From positions 5,478,008 to 5,521,327 of the forward strand of contig NZ_MKZS01000001.1 in assembly GCF_001942495.1 (NCBI RefSeq): 43,320 nucleotides of DNA, in the 5' to 3' direction. The translations under genes were made by a program, and so were the position numbers. How positions within the stretch are numbered: the stretch's first letter is position 1; each line of letters opens with the position of its first letter. This document shows positions 16,965 to 26,658 of the stretch, piece by piece. A model generated the notes under the pieces. That model was given only the letters and a program-made list of their open reading frames with translations. It was not told where the DNA came from and made no database searches. Source of the stretch: Moorena bouillonii PNG. GTDB taxonomy: Bacteria; Cyanobacteriota; Cyanobacteriia; Cyanobacteriales; Coleofasciculaceae.

Positions 16965-18059
16965 TTACTCATCAATTTGCCAGACATCTTGACTCAAGGC
17001 TTCATCCAGAATTTTTTTCGGTCGTAATACTAGGATGAGGCGTCCCAAAAAACTAACATCAGGAGAATCTGGAAACCACTTAATCTCCAACTGTCCTGAT
17101 TCTTCAACCAAAAAGTAGCTGTCCCCATCCCACTGCTGCTGTGAGCGGTCAATAATAAGCAAAATCTCTTCAGATTTGTTATTCTGTTGAATAGGCAGCT
17201 GATTACTGTTACACAAAATCACCACTGGATCTTGTGCCTTCAAAACTACCTGCCAGCCGGGTACTGCCACGAACGTCTGCTCTCGAAGCCCTTTAACTAT
17301 ATTGAAAGCACCGGTATAGTCAGTTTTAGGAACCTGGTTGAGATCAGCTATTGTCAGGGGTAAGGATCCTACTACGGGAAGCAAGCGGGGTAAATCTTCT
17401 TCAGCTTCGAGGCGGTATATAGGTAATCTGGGAGCTGGACGCTGAGTGCTACCAAACGCTCCTGTGAGTAATTCTTCGATTTGTTGCCGAGCTTGTTGAG
17501 TATGAGCAAACATCAAGCCTCGGGCAATCAAACGAGAACGTTCTTGCAAATCATTGTGTTGTTTGGCAAGTTTCCAATACTGATAGGCAACAGCATCACC
17601 AGGATGATTGGTGAATCCCTCGGGTGGACGGCTTCTGCGGGAAAATGACTTAAGTGCTTTGGCAACTTCATGGGCTCCTTCGGAGTTCAAGTTTCTAGTA
17701 ACCAGAAATTCAGCAGCAGCAGCTCGTTCTTCTTGGGTGAGAATCCGCAACTCGTACAGGGAATCGCTACCAGTACTCTCAAAACGCGATCGCACTTGAT
17801 CGGACACTCCAACTGTAATCAAACTTGTGTAAACCTGAGATGCCACCATCACTTGATTCTGTTGAATTGGCTCAAACCCAGTTTCTTCAAAAATTACCTG
17901 AGAACTGTAGCCAGCTTTTTGTAGCTGCTGACAGGCTTTACCCCACTCCACCCAGTTGCATTCTTTGCGCCGCAGTAAGGTTAATAAATCTTCAGCATTT
18001 ATCTGTTCTGAATTGGTTTGAGTGTGACTTTCAGGAGAGCCTGGTGGTACTTCAGTCAT
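16965..18059 (-). CDS. raf1: RuBisCO accumulation factor 1 (assembly chaperone)
   Basis: A 364-aa dimeric chaperone that clamps RbcL dimers during Form I RuBisCO assembly in cyanobacteria and plants. The sequence begins, after a short polar tail, with the N-terminal alpha domain LLTLLRRKECNWVEWGKACQQLQKAGYS and FEETGFEPIQQNQVMVASQVY, both highly characteristic. The middle has the arm region around FSRRSRPPEGFTNHPGDAVAYQYWKLAKQ, and the C-terminal beta domain starts near PRLPIYRLEAEEDLP and ends FLGRLILVLRPKKILDEALSQDVW. It is complete and of normal length. It stands alone; the RuBisCO genes are not in the window. A plus-strand gene cluster ends 120 bp away, so transcription converges there. 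Confidence 0.95.
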   Translation of the reverse strand: MTEVPPGSPESHTQTNSEQINAEDLLTLLRRKECNWVEWGKACQQLQKAGYSSQVIFEETGFEPIQQNQVMVASQVYTSLITVGVSDQVRSRFESTGSDSLYELRILTQEERAAAAEFLVTRNLNSEGAHEVAKALKSFSRRSRPPEGFTNHPGDAVAYQYWKLAKQHNDLQERSRLIARGLMFAHTQQARQQIEELLTGAFGSTQRPAPRLPIYRLEAEEDLPRLLPVVGSLPLTIADLNQVPKTDYTGAFNIVKGLREQTFVAVPGWQVVLKAQDPVVILCNSNQLPIQQNNKSEEILLIIDRSQQQWDGDSYFLVEESGQLEIKWFPDSPDVSFLGRLILVLRPKKILDEALSQDVWQIDE

Positions 18060-18534
18060 GGTTTAAAGAAAAAGAAAACGAACAGTGCCATCAACGGCAA
18101 TGTGTATTATATCCCGTGAGGGTTTAGTGTGGCAGGATGTCACTTTTGGAAAAAGCCTACAATAGAGATTGGGCATTAAAGCAATTTTTGAAGTATAAAA
18201 GATGAAGATAGCAAGTGTAAAGGCAGCAATGATAAAGGTGAGGGATGGTGCATCTTTAAAATAATCCTCAAACCTAATAATTGTTAAGGAACCGCAGCCA
18301 TATATAGCGCTTCTACTAGTAATGAGGTACACAGGATTTTTTCCCTATTACCTGATCTGAAGTTCCCTATTCCCTATTCCCTATTCCGTATTGTATACTC
18401 CCTAAACCCCCAAGGGCGTCGTACTTCACCTATTTAATAAATGCTATTACTAGTGTAAACTTCTGACTTTTTCCATCATACTTTAAACTTGCCGATTACC
18501 TGCTTTTTAAGTTCTACACAACTCGATTTTTGTT
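18060..18534. other. Divergent spacer between raf1 and the DUF445 gene
   Basis: Holds the promoters of raf1 (minus) and the DUF445 gene (plus). Three units of TTCCCTA lie at about 18364-18387. Next to them is AAGGGCGTCGTACTTCACC (about 18412), a close copy of AAGGGCGGCGTACCTCACC near 32360, so this is a dispersed repeat. An 89-codon minus-strand frame (18063-18332) runs through; its composition and lack of any family feature led me to leave it out. Confidence 0.5.
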
Positions 18535-19773
18535 TTGGATCTGTTTAACTTGTTCTTGTTGTTTGTTCCTCCTATAGCTGGGGGAATTATTGGCTATTTC
18601 ACCAATGATTTAGCCATAAAAATGTTGTTCCGTCCCTACAGACCAATTTACCTCGGTAAGCGTCAGCTACCTTTTACACCAGGTTTAATTCCCCGCAACC
18701 AGGAACGGCTGGCTAAGCGAGTGGCTGACACTATTATGGGGTCTTTGCTGACGCCAACAGAGTTACAGCGTTTGGCAAAGCGTCTGCTGCATACTGAACG
18801 TGTGGAAGCAGCGATCTTGTGGCTATTAAACTTAGCGCTAGATCAAGTCCGGTCGGATAAGCAACAGAAAACAGCTCATATTCTTGCTGGGATTCTCCGA
18901 GACTTGATCGGGGAATCGTTGCCACGTATGCTAAAAGTCTTAGCCCGTCGTAAGGATTTTCTAGAAGCCCAACTTAATCATGTTTTTGACCAGATTTTAT
19001 TGGAGTTTCGACTGGATCAAGAACAAGCTCGGAAGCTTTCTGAGTGGATCTTAAAAGTAGTACTCCCCCCAGATATTTTGCGACAGGCAGTTATTGATTT
19101 CCTAACTGACCGCAACATTCAAATCATTGATGAAGACTTTCGGGAAAAGTCCAGTGGGACATACTGGGTAGTGGCAAATTTATTTGGTCTGCGCAATGCT
19201 TTGATCCGCCTGCGAAGCTTTTGCCTTGACGAAAAAGAAGCGACTAATGCTCGCATCGAAGAGTTAATTGTGGCTCTAGGAACTCGCGATCGCTTGCGGG
19301 AATGGTTGCAAAATGTTTCATTGCAAAATCTGCCTTTGTCAACAGTGAGACAGCTACGGAAAACTATGCGGGATTCGGTGCGTGCTTATATTCAAGAGGG
19401 TGGTGCTGGATTTATACAAGGATTAAATCAATCTATTGACTGGGAAAAGGTGTCTGTGTTAATTGTTAATCGGCTCCGAGAGTCAGCAATTATGACTACA
19501 TCGTTAACAATGATTAGCAAGGAACTGGCTTTAGTTATAGAGCGCTACCTGGAGGAGGATTTGGAAAAAATCATGACTGAAGTGATTCCGATTTTATCTA
19601 TTGATGAGGTGATTGTTGAACGGGTAAACGCTACTTCTGCAAAAGATATGGAAATCACAATTCAGACTTTAGTAAAAAGTGAATTACAAGCTATTGTAAA
19701 TTTAGGGGGTATTTTAGGGGTAATGGTAGGACTATTTCAAACAGTGTTGCTGCTGTTGACAGGAGGAATTTAA
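18535..19773 (+). CDS. DUF445 family membrane protein
   Basis: A 412-aa member of the DUF445 (YheB/YjiN-like) family. The N-terminus has a hydrophobic helix ([31 protein letters not shown], residues ~4-36) with the strongly conserved [15 protein letters not shown] motif, then [24 protein letters not shown] long helical middle follows, and a C-terminal membrane helix ([22 protein letters not shown], about 388-410). Function is unknown in the family. The start is TTG at 18535, giving MDLFNLF; no ATG lies before the conserved motif, and relatives begin near this point. No clear ribosome site. Confidence 0.9.
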   Translation: MDLFNLFLLFVPPIAGGIIGYFTNDLAIKMLFRPYRPIYLGKRQLPFTPGLIPRNQERLAKRVADTIMGSLLTPTELQRLAKRLLHTERVEAAILWLLNLALDQVRSDKQQKTAHILAGILRDLIGESLPRMLKVLARRKDFLEAQLNHVFDQILLEFRLDQEQARKLSEWILKVVLPPDILRQAVIDFLTDRNIQIIDEDFREKSSGTYWVVANLFGLRNALIRLRSFCLDEKEATNARIEELIVALGTRDRLREWLQNVSLQNLPLSTVRQLRKTMRDSVRAYIQEGGAGFIQGLNQSIDWEKVSVLIVNRLRESAIMTTSLTMISKELALVIERYLEEDLEKIMTEVIPILSIDEVIVERVNATSAKDMEITIQTLVKSELQAIVNLGGILGVMVGLFQTVLLLLTGGI

Positions 19774-19856
19774 TCAGGAATTTAATCAGGATACTCTCTA
19801 GAATTTATCCTGAGCCTGATCCTAAGGAAGAAACGGGACGTTTATCCCAGTTTATG

Positions 19857-20864
19857 CTAAGCTCGACGGCTAATGATGGATAAAAGTTTACGAGAACGGG
19901 GACCTCGGTATCTTTCGTATAGTAAAAAGTTTGGTATCATCGTTCTGAGCCAATAAATTAAATTTAATAACCAACGATGATTAACTTTAATTTTGCCATT
20001 GAGCAGATACACTGGTAATTCCACTAAGTTAGCCAGTCTGGTAAAACTTTCTTGGTCTTTTTCTTCAAAACTTTTTTCTATCAAGTATTTAATACTTTTC
20101 TGGCAAAAGCTAACTAATTTTTGATGATTTGTCAACACAATTTCAAAATACTTAATGTAAGACTCCCGCATCAGTGAGCTATTATCGGTGAGATTGAAGC
20201 GGTGTTTTCTATAATAGGCTCCGATGATTGGAGTATGGATAAATCTGACGTTCCGTTGCAGAAGTTCTAATACCCATTCTCGATCCTCACAGGCTTTCAG
20301 GCGAGTATCAAAATTCCTCTGGTCTAAGAGTTTTTTCTTGAACAGCATCGATTGCTGTAACAAGGGAAAAGGAGAGTCTGCCAGAAAATCTGGACAGATT
20401 AGTAGTCGTTGGATTAGCTGTTCTTTGGTGAGAGAACCAACAGGATTAGGCTTGGTTTCAATAATGTTTTCGTTTTGATCAACATAGACCCGTTCATAGT
20501 CTGAGTAAAATACTATATTATCACCATTATCACCAGTTACCTCTAAACAGCTCAATTGGAATCTGATCTTATCTTCATGAATCCAATCATCAGCATCTAA
20601 GAATTGAATCCATTCTCCAGTGGCTTTATCAGCGCCAAAATTACGAGCAGATGATATACCTCCATTGTCTTTATAAAAGTACTGTATCTGTGGGTGGTAG
20701 TGGACTAACTGATCAGCAACTTTGCGGGTATTATCGGTAGAGCCATCATCTACAATAATGCATTCAATCTGGTAAAATGTTTGCGCTAGTACACTCTTTA
20801 CTGATTGTTCGAGGTACTGGGCTTTATTAAAGGTGGTGATAACTACTGAGACAGATGTATTCAT
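19857..20864 (-). CDS. Family 2 glycosyltransferase
   Basis: A 335-aa GT-A fold transferase. Residues 5-15 give the first strand VSVVITTFNKA, the nucleotide-binding acid is in IIVDDGSTDNT (39-46), NGGISSARNFG is at 68-77, and the metal-binding acids are in QFLDADDW (87-94). The C-terminal ~100 residues end with a short hydrophobic stretch (LLNLIYWLRTMIPNFLLY) that may anchor it to the membrane. It probably adds a sugar in surface polysaccharide or glycolipid synthesis; donor and acceptor unknown. Its ATG overlaps, by ATGA, the stop codon of an upstream asparagine-synthase-like remnant, so the two were once translationally coupled. Confidence 0.92.
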   Translation of the reverse strand: MNTSVSVVITTFNKAQYLEQSVKSVLAQTFYQIECIIVDDGSTDNTRKVADQLVHYHPQIQYFYKDNGGISSARNFGADKATGEWIQFLDADDWIHEDKIRFQLSCLEVTGDNGDNIVFYSDYERVYVDQNENIIETKPNPVGSLTKEQLIQRLLICPDFLADSPFPLLQQSMLFKKKLLDQRNFDTRLKACEDREWVLELLQRNVRFIHTPIIGAYYRKHRFNLTDNSSLMRESYIKYFEIVLTNHQKLVSFCQKSIKYLIEKSFEEKDQESFTRLANLVELPVYLLNGKIKVNHRWLLNLIYWLRTMIPNFLLYERYRGPRSRKLLSIISRRA

Positions 20865-21105
20865 GAAATAAATTCTTTATACCATAGATGGAAATCTAGT
20901 AATGACCAAAGTTTGCTGGCATTATCCGGTTGGTAGTCTTGGATTAAGTTATAAACGTTTGCTTCTATAAACGTCTGGTCGGGAAATACTGGTTTCAGGT
21001 AATGATTTGATCGACTGACATACATCCTCCCAGAGGTAATCTCTGAGCTAAGAGCTAAAAGGCGATCGCCAGCCGTACTTTTTACGCTTTGTCTTGATGC
21101 AGTCG
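20861..21105 (-). pseudogene. C-terminal remnant of an asparagine-synthase-like gene
   Basis: An open frame from a stop at 21107-21109 to TGA at 20861-20863. It reads SSEITSGRMYVSRSNHYLK..., and ends NASKLWSLLDFHLWYKEFIS, the recognisable C-terminus of glutamine-hydrolysing asparagine synthases (a LW-LL-F-LWY--FI pattern). Only about 65-80 residues remain; a palindromic repeat (21091-21142) sits at the upstream break. The first ATG in frame is at 21025. Its stop overlaps the glycosyltransferase start (ATGA). Such asparagine-synthase-like genes are common in polysaccharide loci, which fits the partner. The family call rests on a short stretch. Confidence 0.5.
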
Positions 21106-21142
21106 CTCATTGGGGAAACCCTCAAGACCGCGCTGCATCGCT
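21091..21142. repeat. 52-bp palindromic repeat, copy 1
   Basis: Starts GTCTTGATGCAGTCGCTCAT and ends GACCGCGCTGCATCGCT. Arms GATGCAG/CTGCATC enclose a TGGGG/CCCTCA centre. Copies at 34334-34386 and 43268-43319 show the same architecture. No coding capacity. It resembles a REP- or MITE-like family that I remember as abundant in Moorena genomes. Confidence 0.85.
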
Positions 21143-22040
21143 TGCACGACTTTTAGAAGAAGATCTCAGAAAGTAGACCTCAGCAACCGCTTGTCTTGCG
21201 ACCAAGCTACTTTCCTGGCAAAAGGCTATAGCCATAGCATACTCGACGAACTGGTAATTTTAAAAGGGGGTAGGGGGTTTTAAGGCTGGTTTAATACTGG
21301 TCTTATGGGGTATTATGCACTCTGATGGGATTTTGTTCAGCTATGGTCAATTTCAAATCCATGTAGAGCAGCGCATCTTGGTTGGTGATGGGTGCATCTG
21401 ATGTTTGTCAAAACATCATCGATAAAGAATCCCAGGAAGTATGAACAGATAATTAGCAGTATTTTTTGGTTAGTGAGATTAAGATTTGGGGCACTAATAC
21501 ACCCAATATAATGGCGTTATAATAATTGATTGCGTTTTTTGTAGAACTAAAAAATGAGTATAACCCTCTTAAAAAAAAAGGCTGATTTATTAACATCAAT
21601 TAGCTCAAGTACCTATTTTTAGCTAGAAACTGACTGGTAATTGAAATTGGCGATCGCGTTTTTAGAGCTAGTTGCACAGAGGTATTGAGTATTTTCCGCA
21701 GAGCTCTATTGAAATTTCCCATGGAGCCACTTGTGCAAAAGCCGGTCTACCCTCTGACCATCTCCCCATCTGACCATCCCCCCATCAGCCCCCATTCACA
21801 ATTTAAATGGGTGACAGCTTACTCCCTCATTTGAGTCACTTATCCTTACTTTCCCTTATTAAGGGACAAGTCTATTAATGTCCGATAGTCAAGGAAAAAG
21901 TTAACGTTGAGGAAGTTGAGGGCGAATTCAACAATCGGTAATGTTAACTTTCTTTGTGATCTAACTAGCTCTAGGATCCAAATCAATGGTATATTAGCTA
22001 AATTTGGAATCATAATTAGGTAGTCATCACTAACCCCTCG
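21143..22040. other. Gene-free stretch upstream of the kinase
   Basis: About 900 bp with no convincing gene. It holds a GATGTTT/AAACATC hairpin near 21400-21420, a GCGATCGC octamer near 21651 and a C/T-rich run near 21750-21790 (CCATCTCCCC-type units). The last ~200 bp before 22041 presumably hold the kinase promoter. A short minus-strand frame around 21310-21410 has a protein-like composition but no recognisable family. Confidence 0.4.
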
Positions 22041-23849
22041 ATGAGCCCCTTATCTGGAGAGACAAAACCCGCAAAAGCCCTAGTAGGCGGACGCTACAAA
22101 ATTATCAACCAACTGGGAGCTGGTGGGTTTGGTCGAACTTTCCTGGCACAAGATATACATTTGCCAAATCAACCCCAATGTGTGGTTAAACATCTTTTGC
22201 CCCAAACCGAACAGACGGCAACGCTGCAAATGGCAAGACGCCTTTTCGATAGAGAAGCTCGATTTCTCTACCAGCTAGGTAATCATGACCAGATCCCCCG
22301 CCTACTGGCGCATTTTGAGGAAGATCAGCAGTTTTATCTGGTTCAGGAATTGATTGAAGGACAACCTTTGAATCGAGAACTTGTCAAGGGTCATCCGTGT
22401 TCACAAGAGCGAGTGATTGCTTTATTAATAGATATTCTACAGGTATTGGCCTTTGTCCATCAACAACAGATTATCCACCGGGATATTAAGCCCTCTAACC
22501 TGATCCGCCGCCAAGGGGACGACAAAATCGTGCTGATTGACTTTGGTGCTGTTAAGCAAGTCAGTAGCCAAAACATTAATCCTGAAACTGGGGAAACTCA
22601 TTTAACGGTTTCTATAGGCACCCAGGGCTATATGCCCCATGAGCAATTGGCAGGAAGGCCCCGCTTTAGCAGTGATATCTATGCTGTCGGGATGGTTGGT
22701 ATCCAGGCATTAACTGGGGTTCATCCCAAAAACTTGAAGGAAAATCCCACAACTAGTGAAATTGATTGGCAACACTACGCAAAGCAGGTTAGCCCAGAGT
22801 TGGCCCATATTCTTGACATTATGGTGCGCTATGATTTCCGTGACCGCTATCAGACAGCAGCTGAGGCTCTAGAGGTACTGGCTAGTTTACCAAGACAGCA
22901 ACTGTTGTCATTAGCTGAGGAAGAAATCCCTACTCAGGAAATTACCGGTGAAAGCCAGTCTGGGATGGAACTCCCAATTCCCGACATTAGGAAGCTAGCA
23001 AACACTACAGTCCCCTCGTCAATGATCACCAGGAGTCAAAGTAGAACTACGCCTCAACTTGACATCACCGAACATTCGAGAGGTTCAGCAACTAACCGGA
23101 CAACACTATCTATTCCGCAACGATTGGTGAAGTTGGGCTTAATTACTGTATCGATAACTATCTTGGGGGTGGGCTTGGTGCTGTTGAAAACTTTTCTATC
23201 TGCCCAAGCAACTGGTGAAAATACTGACTATAAGGCTGACTATATCACTGAATATAAGACTGACTATAGTACTGAGGCTAAGGTCACAGCGGAGCAACTT
23301 TTAGACGAAGCTGACCAATTGCGGAAATCTCGACAGTACCAGGAAGCTCTAAAACTATACGACCAAGCGATCGCTAAAAAAGCAGATTTTGCGGAAGCCT
23401 ATTGGGGCAGATGCTACAGTCTGAATAAACTCCAACAGCCGGAGATGGCAGTTGTTGCTTGTAATGATGCCTTATATTTCAAACCTAACTACCCAGAAGC
23501 TGTGTGGAGCCTTGGTCAAGCCCTTGACCAACAGCAACGGTCTGTAGAAGCCCTCAGACTCTATAACCAAGCCCTTACCCTTAAGCCAGATTTAACGGAA
23601 GCTTGGCTTTCACAGGGAATAACCCTCCAAAAGTTGGGTCGTTCTGTTGAGGCGATTACGGCTTTGGAGAAAGCGATCGCACTTCAACGAGATTTGGCAG
23701 AGGCTTGGATGATTAAGGGGGAAGCTCAGATAACACTAGGACGCTTTAATCAGGCAATCACTTCTTTAAATAAGGCACTCCAGATTGAACCTAACCACCG
23801 GAATGCCCTGAAGCTACGTCAGCAGGCACGGAAGAAACTGAAACGCTAA
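22041..23849 (+). CDS. Serine/threonine protein kinase with C-terminal TPRs
   Basis: A 602-aa Hanks-type kinase. N-terminal kinase domain (about 17-290): Gly-rich loop QLGAGGFGRT (24-33), the ATP-site Lys probably K50 in CVVKHL, catalytic loop HRDIKPSN (146-153), DFGAVKQ (167-173) and GTQGYMPHEQ in the activation segment. A Ser/Thr-rich juxtamembrane linker follows, then one transmembrane helix around 360-385 (LGLITVSITILGVGLVLLKT), then four or five TPRs (about 425-600) that would lie outside the cytoplasm. An NTDYKADYITEYKTDYST stretch just after the helix is a short internal repeat. Presumably a sensor kinase with the TPRs as input domain; ligand unknown. Confidence 0.93.
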   Translation: MSPLSGETKPAKALVGGRYKIINQLGAGGFGRTFLAQDIHLPNQPQCVVKHLLPQTEQTATLQMARRLFDREARFLYQLGNHDQIPRLLAHFEEDQQFYLVQELIEGQPLNRELVKGHPCSQERVIALLIDILQVLAFVHQQQIIHRDIKPSNLIRRQGDDKIVLIDFGAVKQVSSQNINPETGETHLTVSIGTQGYMPHEQLAGRPRFSSDIYAVGMVGIQALTGVHPKNLKENPTTSEIDWQHYAKQVSPELAHILDIMVRYDFRDRYQTAAEALEVLASLPRQQLLSLAEEEIPTQEITGESQSGMELPIPDIRKLANTTVPSSMITRSQSRTTPQLDITEHSRGSATNRTTLSIPQRLVKLGLITVSITILGVGLVLLKTFLSAQATGENTDYKADYITEYKTDYSTEAKVTAEQLLDEADQLRKSRQYQEALKLYDQAIAKKADFAEAYWGRCYSLNKLQQPEMAVVACNDALYFKPNYPEAVWSLGQALDQQQRSVEALRLYNQALTLKPDLTEAWLSQGITLQKLGRSVEAITALEKAIALQRDLAEAWMIKGEAQITLGRFNQAITSLNKALQIEPNHRNALKLRQQARKKLKR

Positions 23850-24217
23850 ATTCAGTAGTTCCAAAACTCGACTCTCGGACCATCTGCATCTGTAGTCCTA
23901 CTTTGACGAATTGGTATTACTTTACCGAGTTGCCTACACTATAGATATTTTCTCTTATTTCCCAACAGGTCTAAGGTCGGTCTCATTAAGAATTAACCAT
24001 TAACAATAACAATTACTAAAAATTACACAATAATTAACAATTAATAATTCACCTTAACAATTAACCAGTAACGATGAAAATGACCAATCACAGCAGGACT
24101 TGTTAAGTAATGTTACGGACTTTTGTTAAGGTGTATTGCAACTTGACCCCAAATATTAGGGAAGGTTCAGATCACAGGAAAGTCCATGATAGGATTCATT
24201 CCGTAGCTTAAAAAACC
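23850..24217. other. Spacer upstream of chlP
   Basis: About 370 bp, AT-rich around 23985-24075 with many degenerate TTAACAATTAA-type 7-bp steps, a decayed heptamer array. The chlP promoter must lie here. I see no terminator after the kinase and no further gene. Confidence 0.45.
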
Positions 24218-25453
24218 ATGGGAGAAAACATGCCAGCACTAAGGGTTGCAGTAGTTGGTTCGGGACCAGCAGGCTCTTCTGCTGCCGAGACGTTAGCTAA
24301 AGCAGGAATCGAAACCTATTTGTTTGAGCGTAAGCTGGACAATGCTAAGCCCTGTGGTGGTGCGATTCCACTATGTATGGTGAGTGAGTTTGACCTGCCA
24401 CCAGAAATTATTGACCGGCAAGTGAGAAACATGAAGATGATCTCACCATCTGATATTGAAGTTGATATCCATATAGAAAAGCAAAACGAATATATTGGAA
24501 TGTGCCGTCGCGAGGTGCTTGATGGGTTCATGCGCAATCGTGCGGCTGAGTTGGGGGCTAACTTAATTAATGGCACCGTTTATAAACTCGATATTCCCAC
24601 CAGTAACTCTCAACCCTATACCATCTATTATTCTGACCATTCTGATGGCAGTGTCAAGGGAACCCACAAAACCTTGAAAGTAGATGTGGTAATTGGAGCT
24701 GATGGGGCAAATTCCCGGGTTGCCAAAGCAATTGATGCTGGGGATTACAATTATGCGATCGCGTTCCAAGAGCGAATCAGTCTGCCAGATAACATGATGA
24801 ATTACTACCAAGACCTGGCAGAAATGTATGTGGGTAATGATGTCTCTCCTGATTTCTACGCCTGGGTCTTCCCTAAATACGACCACGTTGCTGTTGGTAC
24901 CGGCACTATGAGGGTCAACCAAGCCCTGATCAAAAAGCTACAAGCAGGGATTCGTGCCCGTGCGGCTAAGAAACTTGTGGGTGGGAAAATTATCAAAGTG
25001 GAAGCCCATCCGATTCCTGAGCATCCGAGACCTAGACGTGTAGTTGGTCGGGTAGCTTTGGTAGGTGATGCTGCTGGAACAGTCACTAAATCCTCTGGCG
25101 AAGGCATTTACTTTGCGGCTAAATCAGCTCGCATGTGTGCTGAAACCATTGTGGAAACCTCTAACAGCGGTAGCCGTATCCCCACAGAGAATGACCTCAA
25201 GCTTTACCTTAAGCGCTGGGATAAGAAATACGGCATGACCTACAAAGTCCTAGATATTCTACAACGAGTTTTCTATAACTCCGATGCTAGCCGGGAAGCC
25301 TTTGTAGAGATGTGCGCTGACAAGGATGTGCAGCGGCTGACCTTCGATAGCTATCTCTACAAAACCGTTGTACCTGCTAATCCTCTTATCCAAATGAAGA
25401 TTACAGCGAAGACAATTGGTAGCTTGTTGCGGGGCAATGCCTTGGCTCCCTAG
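24218..25453 (+). CDS. chlP: Geranylgeranyl diphosphate/geranylgeranyl-bacteriochlorophyll reductase
   Basis: A 411-aa FAD-dependent enzyme that reduces the geranylgeranyl chain to phytyl for chlorophyll, tocopherol and phylloquinone, using NADPH at the thylakoid membrane. The N-terminus carries the FAD-binding RVAVVGSGPAGSSAAETLAKAG with GxGxxG, then LFERKLDNAKPCGGAIPLCM, typical of ChlP. The second nucleotide motif is VALVGDAAGTVTKSSGEGIYFAAKS near residue 285. The C-terminus (SYLYKTVVPANPLIQMKITAKTIGSLLRG) is intact. The ATG at 24218 is chosen; an alternative ATG at 24230 would shorten it by four residues. It converges with rpaA, and a strong hairpin lies between them. Confidence 0.97.
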   Translation: MGENMPALRVAVVGSGPAGSSAAETLAKAGIETYLFERKLDNAKPCGGAIPLCMVSEFDLPPEIIDRQVRNMKMISPSDIEVDIHIEKQNEYIGMCRREVLDGFMRNRAAELGANLINGTVYKLDIPTSNSQPYTIYYSDHSDGSVKGTHKTLKVDVVIGADGANSRVAKAIDAGDYNYAIAFQERISLPDNMMNYYQDLAEMYVGNDVSPDFYAWVFPKYDHVAVGTGTMRVNQALIKKLQAGIRARAAKKLVGGKIIKVEAHPIPEHPRPRRVVGRVALVGDAAGTVTKSSGEGIYFAAKSARMCAETIVETSNSGSRIPTENDLKLYLKRWDKKYGMTYKVLDILQRVFYNSDASREAFVEMCADKDVQRLTFDSYLYKTVVPANPLIQMKITAKTIGSLLRGNALAP

Positions 25454-25508
25454 AAGTTGATTAATTTTTGATGAGATGTAGCCAACTGACTAACGGCGAT
25501 AAAGCTTA

Positions 25509-25529
25509 CCCCCGCCTTAAGGGCGGGGG
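25509..25529. terminator. GC-rich hairpin between convergent chlP and rpaA
   Basis: CCCCCGCC (25509-25516), a 5-base loop, then GGCGGGGG (25522-25529): a perfect 8-bp stem followed by CTTTCCCCTCT on the plus strand. With the genes converging here it probably terminates chlP. The motif also resembles the ends of some IS605-type elements, so a mobile origin is possible. Confidence 0.6.
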
Positions 25530-25588
25530 CTTTCCCCTCTAGCTTCAGAAAATAGATTTGTAGTAGCTCTGACATCACCAAGTTCATC

Positions 25589-26329
25589 CTAGGCAGTCGC
25601 CGAATTCACTTCTAGGGTCTTTTCTGTATTAGGTAACTCTAAGCAATAACCTGCTCCATAAACCGTTTTGATGTACTTAGGATGGCGGGGATCAGGTTCT
25701 AGCTTGGTTCTCAGGTGACGAATATGCACTCGAATTGTTTCGATATCATCGTCAGGGTCATACCCCCAAACCTCTTTAAGGATTTCGCTGGGAGAAACAG
25801 TTTGACCATGCCGCTGCAGTAAACAGTGCAGTAGTTCAAACTCCAGATGGGTCAGTTTCACGGTTTTATCAAACCAAATCGCCTCAAACCTTTCTGGAAC
25901 CAGGGTCAAAGGACCATAGTTCAGGATTTCTGTATGCTTAGCAGCTTGGGGAATTCGGTCTGTGCGCCGTAGTAATGCTCGCACTCGCGCCAGCATTTCT
26001 TCGAGTTCAAAGGGTTTGGTGAGATAATCATCGGCACCAGCATTAAAGCCTTCTACCTTATCTTGGGTTTGACCTAGGGCAGTCAACATCAATACTGGAA
26101 TATCGGAAGTGCGTTCATCCCGACGTAATCGTTGGCAGACGGTGAAACCATCTACCTTGGGTAGCATCAAGTCTAGCATAATCAGGTCTGGCTGCAGTTG
26201 CAGAGCTAGAGCCTGACCCTTGATGCCATCCATTGCTTGACTAACATCGTAGCCAGCCATCTCCAAATTGATGGTGACTAATTCTGAAATTGCGGGGTCG
26301 TCATCGATGACCAGTATCCGGGGCATCAC
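25589..26329 (-). CDS. rpaA: Circadian-output response regulator RpaA
   Basis: A 246-aa OmpR/PhoB-type regulator. The receiver domain has the acidic pocket D10/D11, the phosphoacceptor D53 in [14 protein letters not shown] and K105 in [12 protein letters not shown]. The C-terminal winged helix has [21 protein letters not shown] and [17 protein letters not shown]. The whole sequence, including [35 protein letters not shown] and the [29 protein letters not shown] linker, agrees with RpaA, which is phosphorylated by SasA and drives circadian gene expression, rather than with RpaB. The start is ATGATG at 26329. It converges with chlP and reads in the same direction as desC. Confidence 0.93.
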   Translation of the reverse strand: MMPRILVIDDDPAISELVTINLEMAGYDVSQAMDGIKGQALALQLQPDLIMLDLMLPKVDGFTVCQRLRRDERTSDIPVLMLTALGQTQDKVEGFNAGADDYLTKPFELEEMLARVRALLRRTDRIPQAAKHTEILNYGPLTLVPERFEAIWFDKTVKLTHLEFELLHCLLQRHGQTVSPSEILKEVWGYDPDDDIETIRVHIRHLRTKLEPDPRHPKYIKTVYGAGYCLELPNTEKTLEVNSATA

Positions 26330-26658
26330 TAAGGAGTTGTTGCTAAGGTGTATCCGTTAACGTTCGATAAGAACAATTTGAGATTAGTAACAATACTTAT
26401 ACGATTATAAAGGCAGACTTTACGTTTTTTGTAAACAAAAGCTAAGAATTTTTAAGATTTTTTAATTTTACCAGAAACTCCCTAAACCTCAGTGCTAGAG
26501 TCATAAGTCCTGAGTAGACAGGATAAATCCATGGTGCTTGCACTGTGGAAACGGGAGTATACTCTGCTGCTCAGGAGGTTTTACCACTAAGCCGCCCTCA
26601 GAACTGAATCCGCTCGGCAATCACCAGGGTAGTACTCAAGGTACTACCCTAGGGGAAC
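26330..26658. other. Spacer between rpaA and desC with a strong hairpin
   Basis: The minus-strand promoter of rpaA lies here. A 10-bp perfect hairpin AGGGTAGTAC/GTACTACCCT with a 5-base loop (26626-26650) sits right after the desC stop codon and probably marks the end of the desC message, although no T-tract follows. No gene. Confidence 0.55.
26626..26650 (-). terminator. Terminator-like hairpin after desC
   Basis: AGGGTAGTAC (26626-26635), loop TCAAG, GTACTACCCT (26641-26650). A perfect stem located 9 bp after the desC stop. It lacks a T-run, so it may be a processing or stabilising hairpin. Confidence 0.45.

Noticed and set aside
18063-18332. 89-codon minus-strand frame upstream of raf1
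   Set aside because: No ribosome site, no family features, and it covers the region where the raf1 promoter should be.
25509-25529. GC-rich hairpin as the end of an IS605-type element
   Set aside because: There is no second end or transposase trace nearby, and its place between two convergent genes is explained by a terminator.
25589-26329. Assignment of the response regulator as RpaB
   Set aside because: The receiver and linker sequence agree with RpaA (for example [18 protein letters not shown]) and not with RpaB as I know it.
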